Shown: positions 18,736 through 27,108 of the stretch, piece after piece | Layout: every line of letters begins with the position of its first letter | Position numbering within the stretch: position 1 is the stretch's first letter | Assembly (NCBI RefSeq): GCF_000959525.1 | Contig: NZ_CP009830.1 | Span: 1-64,000 of the forward strand | Reading direction: 5' to 3' | DNA: 64,000 nt | Origin: Burkholderia multivorans ATCC BAA-247 | Lineage (GTDB): Bacteria > Pseudomonadota > Gammaproteobacteria > Burkholderiales > Burkholderiaceae | Made by a program: the position numbers and the translations under genes | The notes under the pieces: generated by a model | Told to the model about the DNA's origin: nothing | Databases searched by the model: none | The model's input: only the letters and a program-made list of their open reading frames with translations

Positions 18736-20427
18736 TCAGACGGAAGATTGAACAGGTTCGGTGACGGAGGACGTTGTGCCGATCGGCATTCCGAGCAGGG
18801 CCAGACTCTCGGCAACGAGACGGTTGGCTTCGCTCGCCGGCCCGTCGTGAACGATCACCCGGTCGGGCCGGACCACCGCGGCCCACCCCAGCGGCACGGC
18901 GCGAGGCAGGAACACGCCCTCGAGATCCTCCCAGCTGCCGCTCGCCGTAAGATGCAGCCGCTGCCCGCGATGCGCGATCTGGACGACCGTTCCGCCGACG
19001 GCGGCAAAGGCCGCGGCCGTCCCGCTGTCGAGCGCCGCGGCGGCGTCGCGACCGAACCCGATCAACGTGAGGCCGGCGCCCTGTACATCGTCGCTCAGGC
19101 AGGTCCGGCCATCGGTTCCGCGCACCCAGCCCTGCGGCAGCACCGCCCCGCGCACCAGTCCGGACCTGGTGCGGCCCGGGACGAACAGCCCGCGCCGGCA
19201 TGCGTTGGCCGGCTTGATCTCCAGTTCTTCGAAATAGGCGCGCCACTTCGGCACGAGCCGGGTGGCGCGCATCAGGCCGTGCGTAAGCAATGCGACTCCG
19301 GCGTTACGCGGCATCACCAGCCGCCCCATGAGCTTCGCAAACCGGATCATCGCTTTCACGTGAGGCCGCCGTTCCTGGTCGTAAGTGGCGAGAATTCTCG
19401 GCGCTGCGCGCCCGTGGATTACCGACGCGAGCTTCCAGCACAGATTGGCGGCGTCGCGCAGCCCCGCGACCAGCCCTTGCCCGACAAAGGGCGGCGTAAT
19501 ATGCGCCGCGTCCCCCGCCAGAAAGACACGTCCCTGGCTGAACGCATTCACGGTCCGCGCGTGAAAGCGGTAGACCGCCTTGCGCTCGATCACCATGTCG
19601 TCGACGTTGCCCCACGGCGCAAGCAGTTCGCGAATGCGCGCGTCGGATTCCATCTCCTCGCGCGTTTCGCCGGGGCGCAGCATGAATTCCCAGCGCTCGC
19701 GCGCGCCGGGGGCCACCATGTGCGGCGTCGGCCGCCGGTGATCGCAAATGAATTCGACATGGTCGATCGGGCGGGGGACGTTGCGCGCGTCCACGATGAG
19801 CCAGTCCTCCATGAAGGTCTTGCCCTTGAACTCCTGCCCGATCAATTGACGGACGAGCGAACTCGCGCCGTCGGCGCCGATCACGTAACCGGCCCGGACG
19901 GTGTGGGTCCGTCCCTGCCCGAGATCCAGCGTTGCCGCGACCGCGTCGTGCCCGGCTTCGATGCCGAGCAGCGACACGCCGAGCGCCGTTTGCGCGCACG
20001 CGTATCGCTGCAGGCGGCGCCGCAGACAGCGTTCGAGGGTCGGCTGATAGAACGTCACGAGCTTGGGATGCCCGTCGATGCTGCCGAGCGTCTCGGCCTT
20101 GCCGAACTCTCCCAGCAGCGGCGAATGCATCCGCACACATGGGATCGCCACGGTTTCCAGTTCGTGCTCCGTCATACCGATGAGTTGCAGGATGCGCAAC
20201 GCTTCGTTATCGAGGGCGATCGCCCGGGGCGCCATATAGATGTCGGTCGCCTTGTCGATGACGAGCACGTTCACGCCGTCGCGCGCGAGCAGATTGGCTG
20301 CCGCCGCGCCGACCGGCCCGAAGCCGACGACGAGTACATCGACGCTCGACGGCAGCGCGTCGACGCTCTCCCGGTCGCGACCGAGCGGCGCGTCGACGCC
20401 GCCGTTCGTCTGCACATTTGTCTCCAC
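18736..20427 (-). CDS. FAD-dependent aromatic monooxygenase (MhpA/PheA-like)
   Basis: 563 aa from a GTG at 20427. That start has GGAG 5 nt upstream; the alternative ATG at 20478 would lie at or before the transcription start predicted from the -35 TTGACA (20505-20500) and -10 TTGAAT (20482-20477). Motifs: N-terminal FAD Rossmann VVGFGPVG (33-40), the GADGASS fingerprint, FLAGDAAHITPPFVGQG, and a C-terminal thioredoxin-like domain as in MhpA. It hydroxylates a phenolic ring with NAD(P)H and O2. It heads an operon with a ring-cleavage dioxygenase, FAH hydrolase and CoA ligase. The exact substrate is unknown. Confidence 0.87.
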   Translation of the reverse strand: METNVQTNGGVDAPLGRDRESVDALPSSVDVLVVGFGPVGAAAANLLARDGVNVLVIDKATDIYMAPRAIALDNEALRILQLIGMTEHELETVAIPCVRMHSPLLGEFGKAETLGSIDGHPKLVTFYQPTLERCLRRRLQRYACAQTALGVSLLGIEAGHDAVAATLDLGQGRTHTVRAGYVIGADGASSLVRQLIGQEFKGKTFMEDWLIVDARNVPRPIDHVEFICDHRRPTPHMVAPGARERWEFMLRPGETREEMESDARIRELLAPWGNVDDMVIERKAVYRFHARTVNAFSQGRVFLAGDAAHITPPFVGQGLVAGLRDAANLCWKLASVIHGRAAPRILATYDQERRPHVKAMIRFAKLMGRLVMPRNAGVALLTHGLMRATRLVPKWRAYFEELEIKPANACRRGLFVPGRTRSGLVRGAVLPQGWVRGTDGRTCLSDDVQGAGLTLIGFGRDAAAALDSGTAAAFAAVGGTVVQIAHRGQRLHLTASGSWEDLEGVFLPRAVPLGWAAVVRPDRVIVHDGPASEANRLVAESLALLGMPIGTTSSVTEPVQSSV

Positions 20428-20476
20428 ATGCACTCCAGTAATCGATCCGCCCGGCTCGGTTCGGCCGGTAAATGAC

Positions 20477-20527
20477 ATTCAACTCATAATTGATAACTTT
20501 GTCAATCATGATGTTTGAGTCTATACT
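20477..20527. promoter_or_regulatory. divergent promoters with a 28-bp palindromic operator (probable TetR site)
   Basis: Palindrome TCATAATTGA (20484-20493) - 8 nt - TCAATCATGA (20502-20511), arms matching at 9 of 10 positions. Plus-strand promoter for the TetR gene: TTGTCA (20499-20504), 17 nt, TATACT (20522-20527). Minus-strand promoter for the monooxygenase operon: TTGACA (20505-20500), 17 nt, TTGAAT (20482-20477). The palindrome covers the -35 of both, so a bound repressor would block both directions. Binding by the adjacent TetR protein is inference from position and symmetry. Confidence 0.7.
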
Positions 20528-20536
20528 CGGGCTTCG

Positions 20537-21301
20537 ATGCACGACCGTGATGCCATGCCGAATTCACCGAAGTCCCGCCTGGACAAGCGCCCTGCAGAGG
20601 GCACCTCCGACCTCGCCACCCCGGAACGCGAGCCGCGCGGCGCCCGCCGCAAGCGCGAAACGCGGGCGCGGCTGCTGGAAGCCGCGCTCGGGCTGATGGC
20701 GGAAAAAGGGGCGGAAGGCGTGGCGATCAACGAGATCACCGAGGCGGCCGACGTCGGATTCGGCTCGTTCTACAACCACTTCGAATCGAAAGAAGCGATC
20801 TATGCAGCGCTCGTGGACTGGGTATTCGAGGAATTTGCCGATACGCTCGACCGCGCCGCGGCAGACCTGTCGGATCCCGCCGAAGTCATTTCGGTATCGG
20901 TTCGACACACGTTGCTGCGCGCGCGGCGCGAACCGGTCTGGGGGCAATTCCTGATCCGCGAGGGTTTATCCGCGCGTGCGTTGAGCCACGGGCTCGGACA
21001 GCGGCTGCTGCGCGACGTGCAGAAAGGCGCGTCCGCCGGACGGTTCGATGTCGCCGATCCGCTGATGTCCGTCCTTTCCGTCGGCGGCACGGTCCTCGCC
21101 GCGATTGCCGCGGACTTGCAATTCGCCATCCCGTCCAGCCCCATGACGCGTGGATTCGGAACACGCGGATTCGGCAACGAAGACTTTCCGGAGCGGGCCG
21201 CGACCGTCCTGCTGCAAGGGCTCGGGCTCTCGCGCGCCGACGCGGAAGAGATCGCGCACCGGCCGTTGCCGGCCGTCTCGACGGACGCGCATGCGCGTTG
21301 A
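20537..21301 (+). CDS. TetR/AcrR family transcriptional regulator
   Basis: 254 aa. The TetR DNA-binding domain is at about 38-85 (RARLLEAALGLMAEKG, then the HTH EITEAADVGFGSFYNHFESK). The C-terminal ligand domain is not assignable. It is divergent from the monooxygenase operon and most likely its repressor, with an operator in the 109-nt gap. The predicted transcription start is within a few bases of ATG 20537, so translation may be leaderless; an in-frame ATG at 20555 is an alternative. Confidence 0.88.
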   Translation: MHDRDAMPNSPKSRLDKRPAEGTSDLATPEREPRGARRKRETRARLLEAALGLMAEKGAEGVAINEITEAADVGFGSFYNHFESKEAIYAALVDWVFEEFADTLDRAAADLSDPAEVISVSVRHTLLRARREPVWGQFLIREGLSARALSHGLGQRLLRDVQKGASAGRFDVADPLMSVLSVGGTVLAAIAADLQFAIPSSPMTRGFGTRGFGNEDFPERAATVLLQGLGLSRADAEEIAHRPLPAVSTDAHAR

Positions 21302-21437
21302 GGCAACGTGCAGCGGACAACGCCGCGGTGACGCGCTCGCGTCGACACACCTTCTACGGCAGACCGCTGCGGCACCTGCGGCATAGGTGGAGCAAGGTTC
21401 CCGCAACGAAAAATTCAACGCTGCGTAACCCGCACCC

Positions 21438-22340
21438 CTATGCCCCGAGCCTGTCCTTCAGAAACTCGACGCACGCGCGCACCTTCGCGGACTGCGCGAG
21501 CCGCGCCGGATAGACGGCCCAGACGTTCGCGGGCTGCGTGACGCCCGGCAGCACACGCTGCAGCCGGCCCGCATCGAGCAGCGGCTGCACGTCCCACACC
21601 GAGCGCAGCACGATCCCGCGCCCGGCGAGCGCCCACTGCACGGCCACCTCGCCGTGATTGCTCGACAGCGGCCCCGTCACCTGCACGGACACCGTCTCGC
21701 CGCGCGCGTCGAGCCGCCACACGCCGAACGGATGGTCGCGCTCCTTGATCGCGAGACAGGCGTGCGACGCGAGATCGCCGACCTGCTTCGGCGTGCCATG
21801 CCGCGCCAGATAGTCGGGCGACGCGCACAGCACGCGATGGTTCGTCGCAAGCTGCTTCGCGATCAGATGGCCGGCGATCTCGTCGCCGATGCGAATGTCG
21901 ACGTCGAAGCCCTCGGCCGCGACATCGACGATCCGGTCGAACAGTTCCAGCCGAACGTTGAGCTGCGGATGACGATCCGACAGCTCGGCCAGCGCCGGCG
22001 CGACCACGTTGCGGCCGAAGCCGAAGCTGCTCGACACGCGCAACGTGCCGCGCGGCACGCGGCGCGTGCTCGACACATCCTCGACCAGATGCTCGACGTC
22101 GTCGAGGATCTTCTCGGCCCACGCGTAGACGCGCTCGCCGGCGTCCGTCACCGACACGCGTCGCGTCGAGCGATGCAGCAGGCGAATCCCGAGGCTCGTC
22201 TCGAGCATCCCGACGCGCTTGCTGACGTACGACGACGACATCGCGAGCGCGTCGGCCGCCGCGCTGAAGCTCGCCTTGCGCGCGACCATGCAGAACACGC
22301 GCAGGTCGCCGAGTTCGGGCATCGCGCTCGTCTCGTTCAT
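21438..22340 (-). CDS. LysR family transcriptional regulator
   Basis: 300 aa, usual length. The N-terminal winged HTH (about 8-67) contains FSAAADALAMSSSYVSKRVGMLE, then a LysR substrate-binding domain. Its ATG overlaps the TGA of the 71-aa ORF upstream (ATGA at 22340-22337), and that ORF follows the NCS1 permease gene by 32 nt, so permease, small ORF and regulator look like one transcript. This makes it a candidate regulator of the carnitine region, unusual in being distal to the transporter rather than divergent. Confidence 0.88.
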   Translation of the reverse strand: MNETSAMPELGDLRVFCMVARKASFSAAADALAMSSSYVSKRVGMLETSLGIRLLHRSTRRVSVTDAGERVYAWAEKILDDVEHLVEDVSSTRRVPRGTLRVSSSFGFGRNVVAPALAELSDRHPQLNVRLELFDRIVDVAAEGFDVDIRIGDEIAGHLIAKQLATNHRVLCASPDYLARHGTPKQVGDLASHACLAIKERDHPFGVWRLDARGETVSVQVTGPLSSNHGEVAVQWALAGRGIVLRSVWDVQPLLDAGRLQRVLPGVTQPANVWAVYPARLAQSAKVRACVEFLKDRLGA

Positions 22341-22552
22341 CGCGCGCTTCCGTTCGGGGCGAACTGCAGATGGCGGTGCGTGCGCCGGCGTACGTCTTCG
22401 TCGCCGCCTTTCGGCGCGCGCGCGCGGGCCACATCGAACGCACTGGCGAGCACGCCGCCTTGCATGACCGCGTCCTGCCCACGGCTATCGGCGGCCGCGC
22501 ATGCGGGACCCAGCGCCACCAGCGACAGCACCCGCTTCAACATGGGGTTCAT
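22337..22552 (-). CDS. small protein with possible signal peptide, function unknown
   Basis: 71 aa. Residues 1-22 (MNPMLKRVLSLVALGPACAA) look like a short signal peptide; the rest is charged and Ala/Arg-rich with no recognised domain. Support comes mainly from context: it lies 32 nt after the permease stop codon and its TGA overlaps the LysR start as ATGA. The Shine-Dalgarno is weak. It could be a degraded remnant or a coupling ORF rather than a functional protein. Confidence 0.4.
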   Translation of the reverse strand: MNPMLKRVLSLVALGPACAAADSRGQDAVMQGGVLASAFDVARARAPKGGDEDVRRRTHRHLQFAPNGSAR

Positions 22553-22584
22553 CGTTTCATCGCGAAGTCGACGATCCGTGCGGA

Positions 22585-24027
22585 TCAGTTCAGGCCGCGA
22601 TCGGCCGCCTCGACGAGCTTGCGCTCCGCTTCGGTATCGAGCGAGCGGCATGCCCACAAATAGACGAGCGCGGCAACCGGCAGGCCGACCAGCATCGCGA
22701 TATCGGTACCGCCGAGCGCACGTGCGACGGGGCCGCTGTACGTCTCGGTCTTGAAGAACGGGATCATCGCGACGAAGCCGACCGCATACGCGGTAAGGCC
22801 GCGCCAGTTCCAGCGGCCGTAGATGCCGCGCGGATTGAAGATCTCGCGCACCGAGTAATGCGTATGCCGCACGAAGAAGAAGTCGACGAGGTTGATCGCG
22901 GTCCACGGCGTGAACAGATAACCGAGAATGCCGAGGAAGTCGCCGAACTTGCCCATGAAATCGTCGGATGCCGCGAACGCGAGCGACGTCGCGACGACCG
23001 CAACGATCAGCAGGCTCACGACGCGCTTGCCCGCGCTCGACTTGAGCGGCCGAAACGAATCGGTGATGCTGAGCAGCGTGAGCGAAGCGCCGTAGAAATT
23101 CAGGCCCGTGATCGCGAGCAGCCCGAGCAGCGACAGCAGCAGCGTGACGGAGCCGAAACCGGGATGGATCGCGTCGCCCGCACGCTGCACGGCATCGGCA
23201 ATCTCGATCTTCGAGTTCAGCGCGGCCGCGGCCGTACCGACCAGCATCATCCACGCGCCGCCGATCAGCGCGCCGGTGAAGGTCCACCAGAACGTTGCGC
23301 GCACACCGGTCTTGGGCGGCAGATAGCGCGAGTAGTCCGACACGTAGATCGACCACGACAGCTGGTAGGCCGCCGCCGCGAACAGCTGCACGAGGAACGG
23401 CGTCGCCTTGAAGGCCGCGAACGACAGCTGTTCGGCCGGGAACGGCACCTTCACGCAGATGCCGACGCTGAACACGCTCAATGCAACCAGCAGCGCGATC
23501 GCGAGCCAGCGCTGCGCCTTGTGAATCAGGTCGTAGCCGAAGATCGCGAGCGCCACCGCGATCGCGGTAAACACGATATAGCTGACGTGCGGCTCCGTGC
23601 CGAGCAAGTGATGCGCGGTCTGGCCGGCCATCAGCTGGTTGAACGAGTTGTAGCCGACATACGTGACGAGCGCGACGACCCATACCAGCAGCGCACCCAT
23701 GTAGCCGAACTGCGGCCGCGACTGGATCATCTGCGGCAGCCCGAGCTGCGGGCCCTGGCTCGAATGGAACGCCATGAAGAACGTGCCGAGCAGATTGCCG
23801 ATCAGCACCGCGATTGCGCTCCACAGCAGATTCCCGCCCATGCTCACGCCGATCGCACCGCACGCGATCGTCGCGAGATTCGCGTCGCCGGTAAACCAGA
23901 CGGGCCACAAGTGCCAGGCCTTGCCGCGCCGCTCCGCGAGCGGCACATAGTCGATCGAACGCGCCTCGATGCGCGACTTGCCGCGACCTTCCATCGCGAG
24001 GCCGTCGGCCACTGCCTGCTGTCTCAT
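22585..24027 (-). CDS. NCS1 family (cytosine/allantoin permease-like) transporter
   Basis: 480 aa with about 12 transmembrane segments. NCS1 signatures include SQGPQLGLPQMIQSRPQFG, YVGYNSFNQLMAG and SIYVSDYSRYLP. Members take up nucleobases, hydantoins, allantoin or thiamine-type heterocycles with H+ or Na+. ATG 24027 has GGAGGAGA directly upstream. It is divergent from cntA and shares the repeat-rich 362-nt control region, so it is a candidate importer for carnitine or a related quaternary amine. That would be a new substrate for the family and is inference; carnitine loci usually encode a BCCT transporter. Confidence 0.82.
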   Translation of the reverse strand: MRQQAVADGLAMEGRGKSRIEARSIDYVPLAERRGKAWHLWPVWFTGDANLATIACGAIGVSMGGNLLWSAIAVLIGNLLGTFFMAFHSSQGPQLGLPQMIQSRPQFGYMGALLVWVVALVTYVGYNSFNQLMAGQTAHHLLGTEPHVSYIVFTAIAVALAIFGYDLIHKAQRWLAIALLVALSVFSVGICVKVPFPAEQLSFAAFKATPFLVQLFAAAAYQLSWSIYVSDYSRYLPPKTGVRATFWWTFTGALIGGAWMMLVGTAAAALNSKIEIADAVQRAGDAIHPGFGSVTLLLSLLGLLAITGLNFYGASLTLLSITDSFRPLKSSAGKRVVSLLIVAVVATSLAFAASDDFMGKFGDFLGILGYLFTPWTAINLVDFFFVRHTHYSVREIFNPRGIYGRWNWRGLTAYAVGFVAMIPFFKTETYSGPVARALGGTDIAMLVGLPVAALVYLWACRSLDTEAERKLVEAADRGLN

Positions 24028-24389
24028 GTCTCCTCCATTGCGTCTGTCGGCGGCGGTGGCGCGCGGCGCCGCTAGCCGATCGAGATCCGATCGCGCCGCG
24101 GCCGGCCACCGTACACCTGTGACGTTACCTTACAGTTAACGATGAACTCATGGTTAACAATGGTACGCACTTCGCCTCCGGCACCGTACTAGCGCAATCT
24201 CCTATTGACGCAAGGTCAAACCGACGTGCTCACGATGTTCGGCCCGCATCAGGCGAAATAGGCGCGTTAAAAGCCGCCAATCTCGGGATAACCCTGATCC
24301 AAAACCGGCTGCACATCTTCTATATTTCGTTAACCGTTAGTTTTATCGTAACCGTCAGTTAATCAAAGTACCGCACCGAGCACGACGCC
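24028..24389. promoter_or_regulatory. divergent control region with four TAACCGTTAGTT-like elements
   Basis: 362 nt without a gene and more AT-rich than its surroundings. Plus-strand elements: TAACCGTTAGTT (24331-24342) and TAACCGTCAGTT (24349-24360), starts 18 nt apart, ending 29 nt before cntA. Minus-strand elements: TAACCATGAGTT (24156-24145) and TAACTGTAAGGT (24138-24127), again 18 nt apart, pointing at the permease. Agreement with the first copy is 11/12, 10/12 and 9/12. The mirror arrangement looks like paired binding sites for one regulator serving both promoters. Confidence 0.65.
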
Positions 24390-25538
24390 ATGACCTACCT
24401 GCCGATCGAATTCCACCAGAAAGCCAAGCTGCCGCAACTGCCGGCCGATTTCTGCTCGAACCCGGAACTCGCGTGGACGATTCCGAAAACCTATTACACG
24501 TCGCAGGAGGTCTTCAAGGTCGAGGAAGAGAAAATCTTCGCCGACACGTGGATCTGCGTCGCGCATCGCAGCGAACTGGCCGACGCGAACCAGTATGTAA
24601 CGCGCGAAGTGATTGGCGAAAACGTGCTGATCGTGCGCGGCAAGGACAAGGTGCTGCGCGCGTTCTACAACGTCTGCCCGCACCGCGGGCATCAGCTGCT
24701 CGAAGGCAGCGGCAAGGCGAAGAACGTCATCACGTGCCCGTACCACGCGTGGACGTTCAAGCTCGACGGCGCGCTCGCGCACGCGAACAACTGCGATCAC
24801 GTGATGGCGTTCGACAAGGAGAACGCGAGCCTCGTGCCGGTCAAGGTCGAAGAATACGCAGGCTTCGTGTTCATCAACCTGAACCCGAACGCCGGCACGG
24901 TCGAGGCGCAGCTGCCCGGCATGGAGGCGCGCCTGCGCGCCGCGTGCCCGGTGATCGACGACCTGAAGCTCGCCGCGCGGTTCGTCAGCGAGACACCCGC
25001 GAACTGGAAGTCGATCGTCGACAACTATCTCGAGTGCTACCACTGCGGCCCCGCGCACCCCGGCTTCTCCGACTCGGTGAAGATCGACCAGTACACGCAC
25101 ACGCTGCACGGCAACTGGACGCTGCAGTTCGGACACGCGGAATCGTCGGAGCGTTCGTTCAAGCTCGACCCGTCGATCAAGGACGCGAGCTTCCAGGGCT
25201 TCTGGGCGTGGCCGTGCACGATGTTCAACGTGCCGCCGGGCGCGGATTTCATGACGGTGATCTATGAATTCCCGGTCAACGCCGAAGTGACGCTGCAGCA
25301 CTACGACATCTATTTCCTGAACGAAGAGCTGACCGACTATCAGAAGAACCTGATCGAGTGGTACCGCAACGTGTTCCGTCCGGAAGACCTGCGCCTCGTC
25401 GAGAGCGTGCAGAAGGGGCTGAAGTCGCGCGGCTATCGCGGCCAGGGCCGGATCATGGTCGACCAGCGACGCAGCGGCATCAGCGAACACGGCATCGCGC
25501 ACTTCCATCATCTGCTCGCACAAAAGTATCAGGACTGA
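24390..25538 (+). CDS. cntA: carnitine monooxygenase, oxygenase subunit (CntA/YeaW), Rieske non-haem iron
   Basis: 382 aa. Rieske ligands Cys96-x-His98 (CPHRGH) and Cys116-x2-His119 (CPYHAW); mononuclear iron site His218 and His223 in NYLECYHCGPAHPGF. The residue bridging the two metal centres is Glu215 where most ring-hydroxylating oxygenases have Asp; Glu here is characteristic of CntA. The C-terminal segment with SRGYRGQGRI is also strongly CntA-like. It oxidises L-carnitine to trimethylamine and malic semialdehyde using electrons from CntB. Followed after 24 nt by an aldehyde dehydrogenase gene. gamma-Butyrobetaine or choline as alternative substrates cannot be excluded. Confidence 0.85.
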   Translation: MTYLPIEFHQKAKLPQLPADFCSNPELAWTIPKTYYTSQEVFKVEEEKIFADTWICVAHRSELADANQYVTREVIGENVLIVRGKDKVLRAFYNVCPHRGHQLLEGSGKAKNVITCPYHAWTFKLDGALAHANNCDHVMAFDKENASLVPVKVEEYAGFVFINLNPNAGTVEAQLPGMEARLRAACPVIDDLKLAARFVSETPANWKSIVDNYLECYHCGPAHPGFSDSVKIDQYTHTLHGNWTLQFGHAESSERSFKLDPSIKDASFQGFWAWPCTMFNVPPGADFMTVIYEFPVNAEVTLQHYDIYFLNEELTDYQKNLIEWYRNVFRPEDLRLVESVQKGLKSRGYRGQGRIMVDQRRSGISEHGIAHFHHLLAQKYQD

Positions 25539-25562
25539 CACCCCGCACCAGGACGACATAAC

Positions 25563-27023
25563 ATGACTGCCCTTCAATCACCGAGCCTGCTGCGCGAGCA
25601 GGCCTACATTGCCGGCGCGTGGCGCGGCGCCCACGACGGCGCGGTGCTCGACGTCACCAATCCGTCGACCGGCGAGCGGATCGCACGCGTGCCGAACATG
25701 GGCGCCGGCGAGGCGCGCGCCGCGATCGAGGCCGCGCATACGGCGTTCGCGACGTGGCGCAAGACCACCGCGAAGGAGCGCGCGCGCCTGCTGCGCAACT
25801 GGTTCGAGCTCATCATGGCGCGCCAGGAAGAGCTCGCGGCGCTGATGACGCGCGAGCAGGGCAAGCCGCTCGCCGAAGCGCGCGGCGAGATCGCCTATGC
25901 GGCATCGTTCGTCGAATGGTTCGCCGAGCAGGCCAAGCGTATCGACGGCGACGTGATCCCGAGTCCGAACCCCGATCAGCGCCTCGTCGTGACGAAGGAA
26001 CCGGTCGGCGTCTGCGCGGCGATCACGCCGTGGAATTTCCCCGCGGCGATGATCACGCGCAAGGCCGCCCCCGCGCTCGCGGCCGGCTGCACGATCGTGA
26101 TCAAGCCCGCGAACGAGACGCCGCTGTCCGCGTTCGCGCTCGCGGCGCTCGCCGAGGAAGCCGGCATTCCGGCCGGCGTCGTCAACGTCGTGACCGGCAA
26201 GTCGCGCGAGATCGGCGCGGAAATGACCTCGAGCCCGCTCGTCAAGAAGCTGACCTTCACCGGGTCGACCGAAGTCGGCCGGCTGCTGATGCGCCAGTGC
26301 TCGGATACCGTGAAGAAGATGTCGCTCGAACTGGGCGGCAACGCGCCGTTCATCGTGTTCGACGATGCCGATCTCGAGCGCGCGGTCGAAGGCGCGCTGC
26401 TGTCGAAGTACCGCAACGCGGGCCAGACCTGCGTGTGCGCGAACCGCTTCTTCGTGCACGACGCCGTGTACGACGAATTCTGCCGCCGCTTCGCGGAGCG
26501 CGTCGCGGCGTTCCATGTCGGCGACGGTTTCGACGCCGGCGTCAACATCGGCCCGCTGATCAACGAAGCCGCGCGCGACAAGGTCGACGGCCTCGTACGC
26601 GACGCGGTCGCGCAAGGTGCGCGCGTGCTGGTGGGCGGCGCACCGCACGCGCGCGGCGGCAACTTCTACGCGCCCACCGTGCTTGCGGACGCGAAGCCCG
26701 GGATGGCCGTGCTGAGCGAGGAAATCTTCGGACCTGTTGCGCCGATCGTGCGCTTCACGAGCGACGACGAAGTCGTGCGTCTCGCGAACGACTCGATCTA
26801 CGGCCTCGCCGCGTACTTCTACAGCCGCGACATCGGCCGCGTGTGGCGCGTGGCCGAGCAGCTCGAATACGGGATCGTCGGCATCAACAGCGGGTTGATT
26901 TCGAACGAAGTGGCGCCGTTCGGCGGCGTCAAGCAATCGGGCATCGGACGCGAAGGCTCCAAGTACGGGATCGAGGATTTCCTGTCGATCAAATACCTGT
27001 GCATGGGCGGCGTGAGCGCCTGA
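25563..27023 (+). CDS. NAD(P)-dependent aldehyde dehydrogenase (probable malic semialdehyde dehydrogenase; SSADH-like)
   Basis: 486 aa. PWNFP motif at 156-160, general base Glu256 (LELGGNAPF), nucleophile Cys290 followed by Cys292 (GQTCVCANR), the double-Cys signature of GabD-type succinate semialdehyde dehydrogenases. Its position between cntA and cntB suggests the substrate is malic semialdehyde, a 3-hydroxylated analogue of succinate semialdehyde released from carnitine, giving malate. A rho-independent terminator follows the stop codon. Confidence 0.87.
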   Translation: MTALQSPSLLREQAYIAGAWRGAHDGAVLDVTNPSTGERIARVPNMGAGEARAAIEAAHTAFATWRKTTAKERARLLRNWFELIMARQEELAALMTREQGKPLAEARGEIAYAASFVEWFAEQAKRIDGDVIPSPNPDQRLVVTKEPVGVCAAITPWNFPAAMITRKAAPALAAGCTIVIKPANETPLSAFALAALAEEAGIPAGVVNVVTGKSREIGAEMTSSPLVKKLTFTGSTEVGRLLMRQCSDTVKKMSLELGGNAPFIVFDDADLERAVEGALLSKYRNAGQTCVCANRFFVHDAVYDEFCRRFAERVAAFHVGDGFDAGVNIGPLINEAARDKVDGLVRDAVAQGARVLVGGAPHARGGNFYAPTVLADAKPGMAVLSEEIFGPVAPIVRFTSDDEVVRLANDSIYGLAAYFYSRDIGRVWRVAEQLEYGIVGINSGLISNEVAPFGGVKQSGIGREGSKYGIEDFLSIKYLCMGGVSA

Positions 27024-27034
27024 TCTCCGTGACG

Positions 27035-27062
27035 GGCGCGCGCTTCGGTCGCGCGCCTTTTT
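27035..27062 (+). terminator. rho-independent terminator
   Basis: Stem GGCGCGCG (27035-27042) with CGCGCGCC (27050-27057), 7-nt loop CTTCGGT, followed by TTTTT (27058-27062). It lies 11 nt after the aldehyde dehydrogenase stop codon and 46 nt before cntB, so it should separate or attenuate transcription between the oxygenase and reductase genes. Confidence 0.85.
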
Positions 27063-27108
27063 CTGCTGTACCGAATCCCTGCTTTACCCGCCGGCAAAGG
27101 AATGCCTG

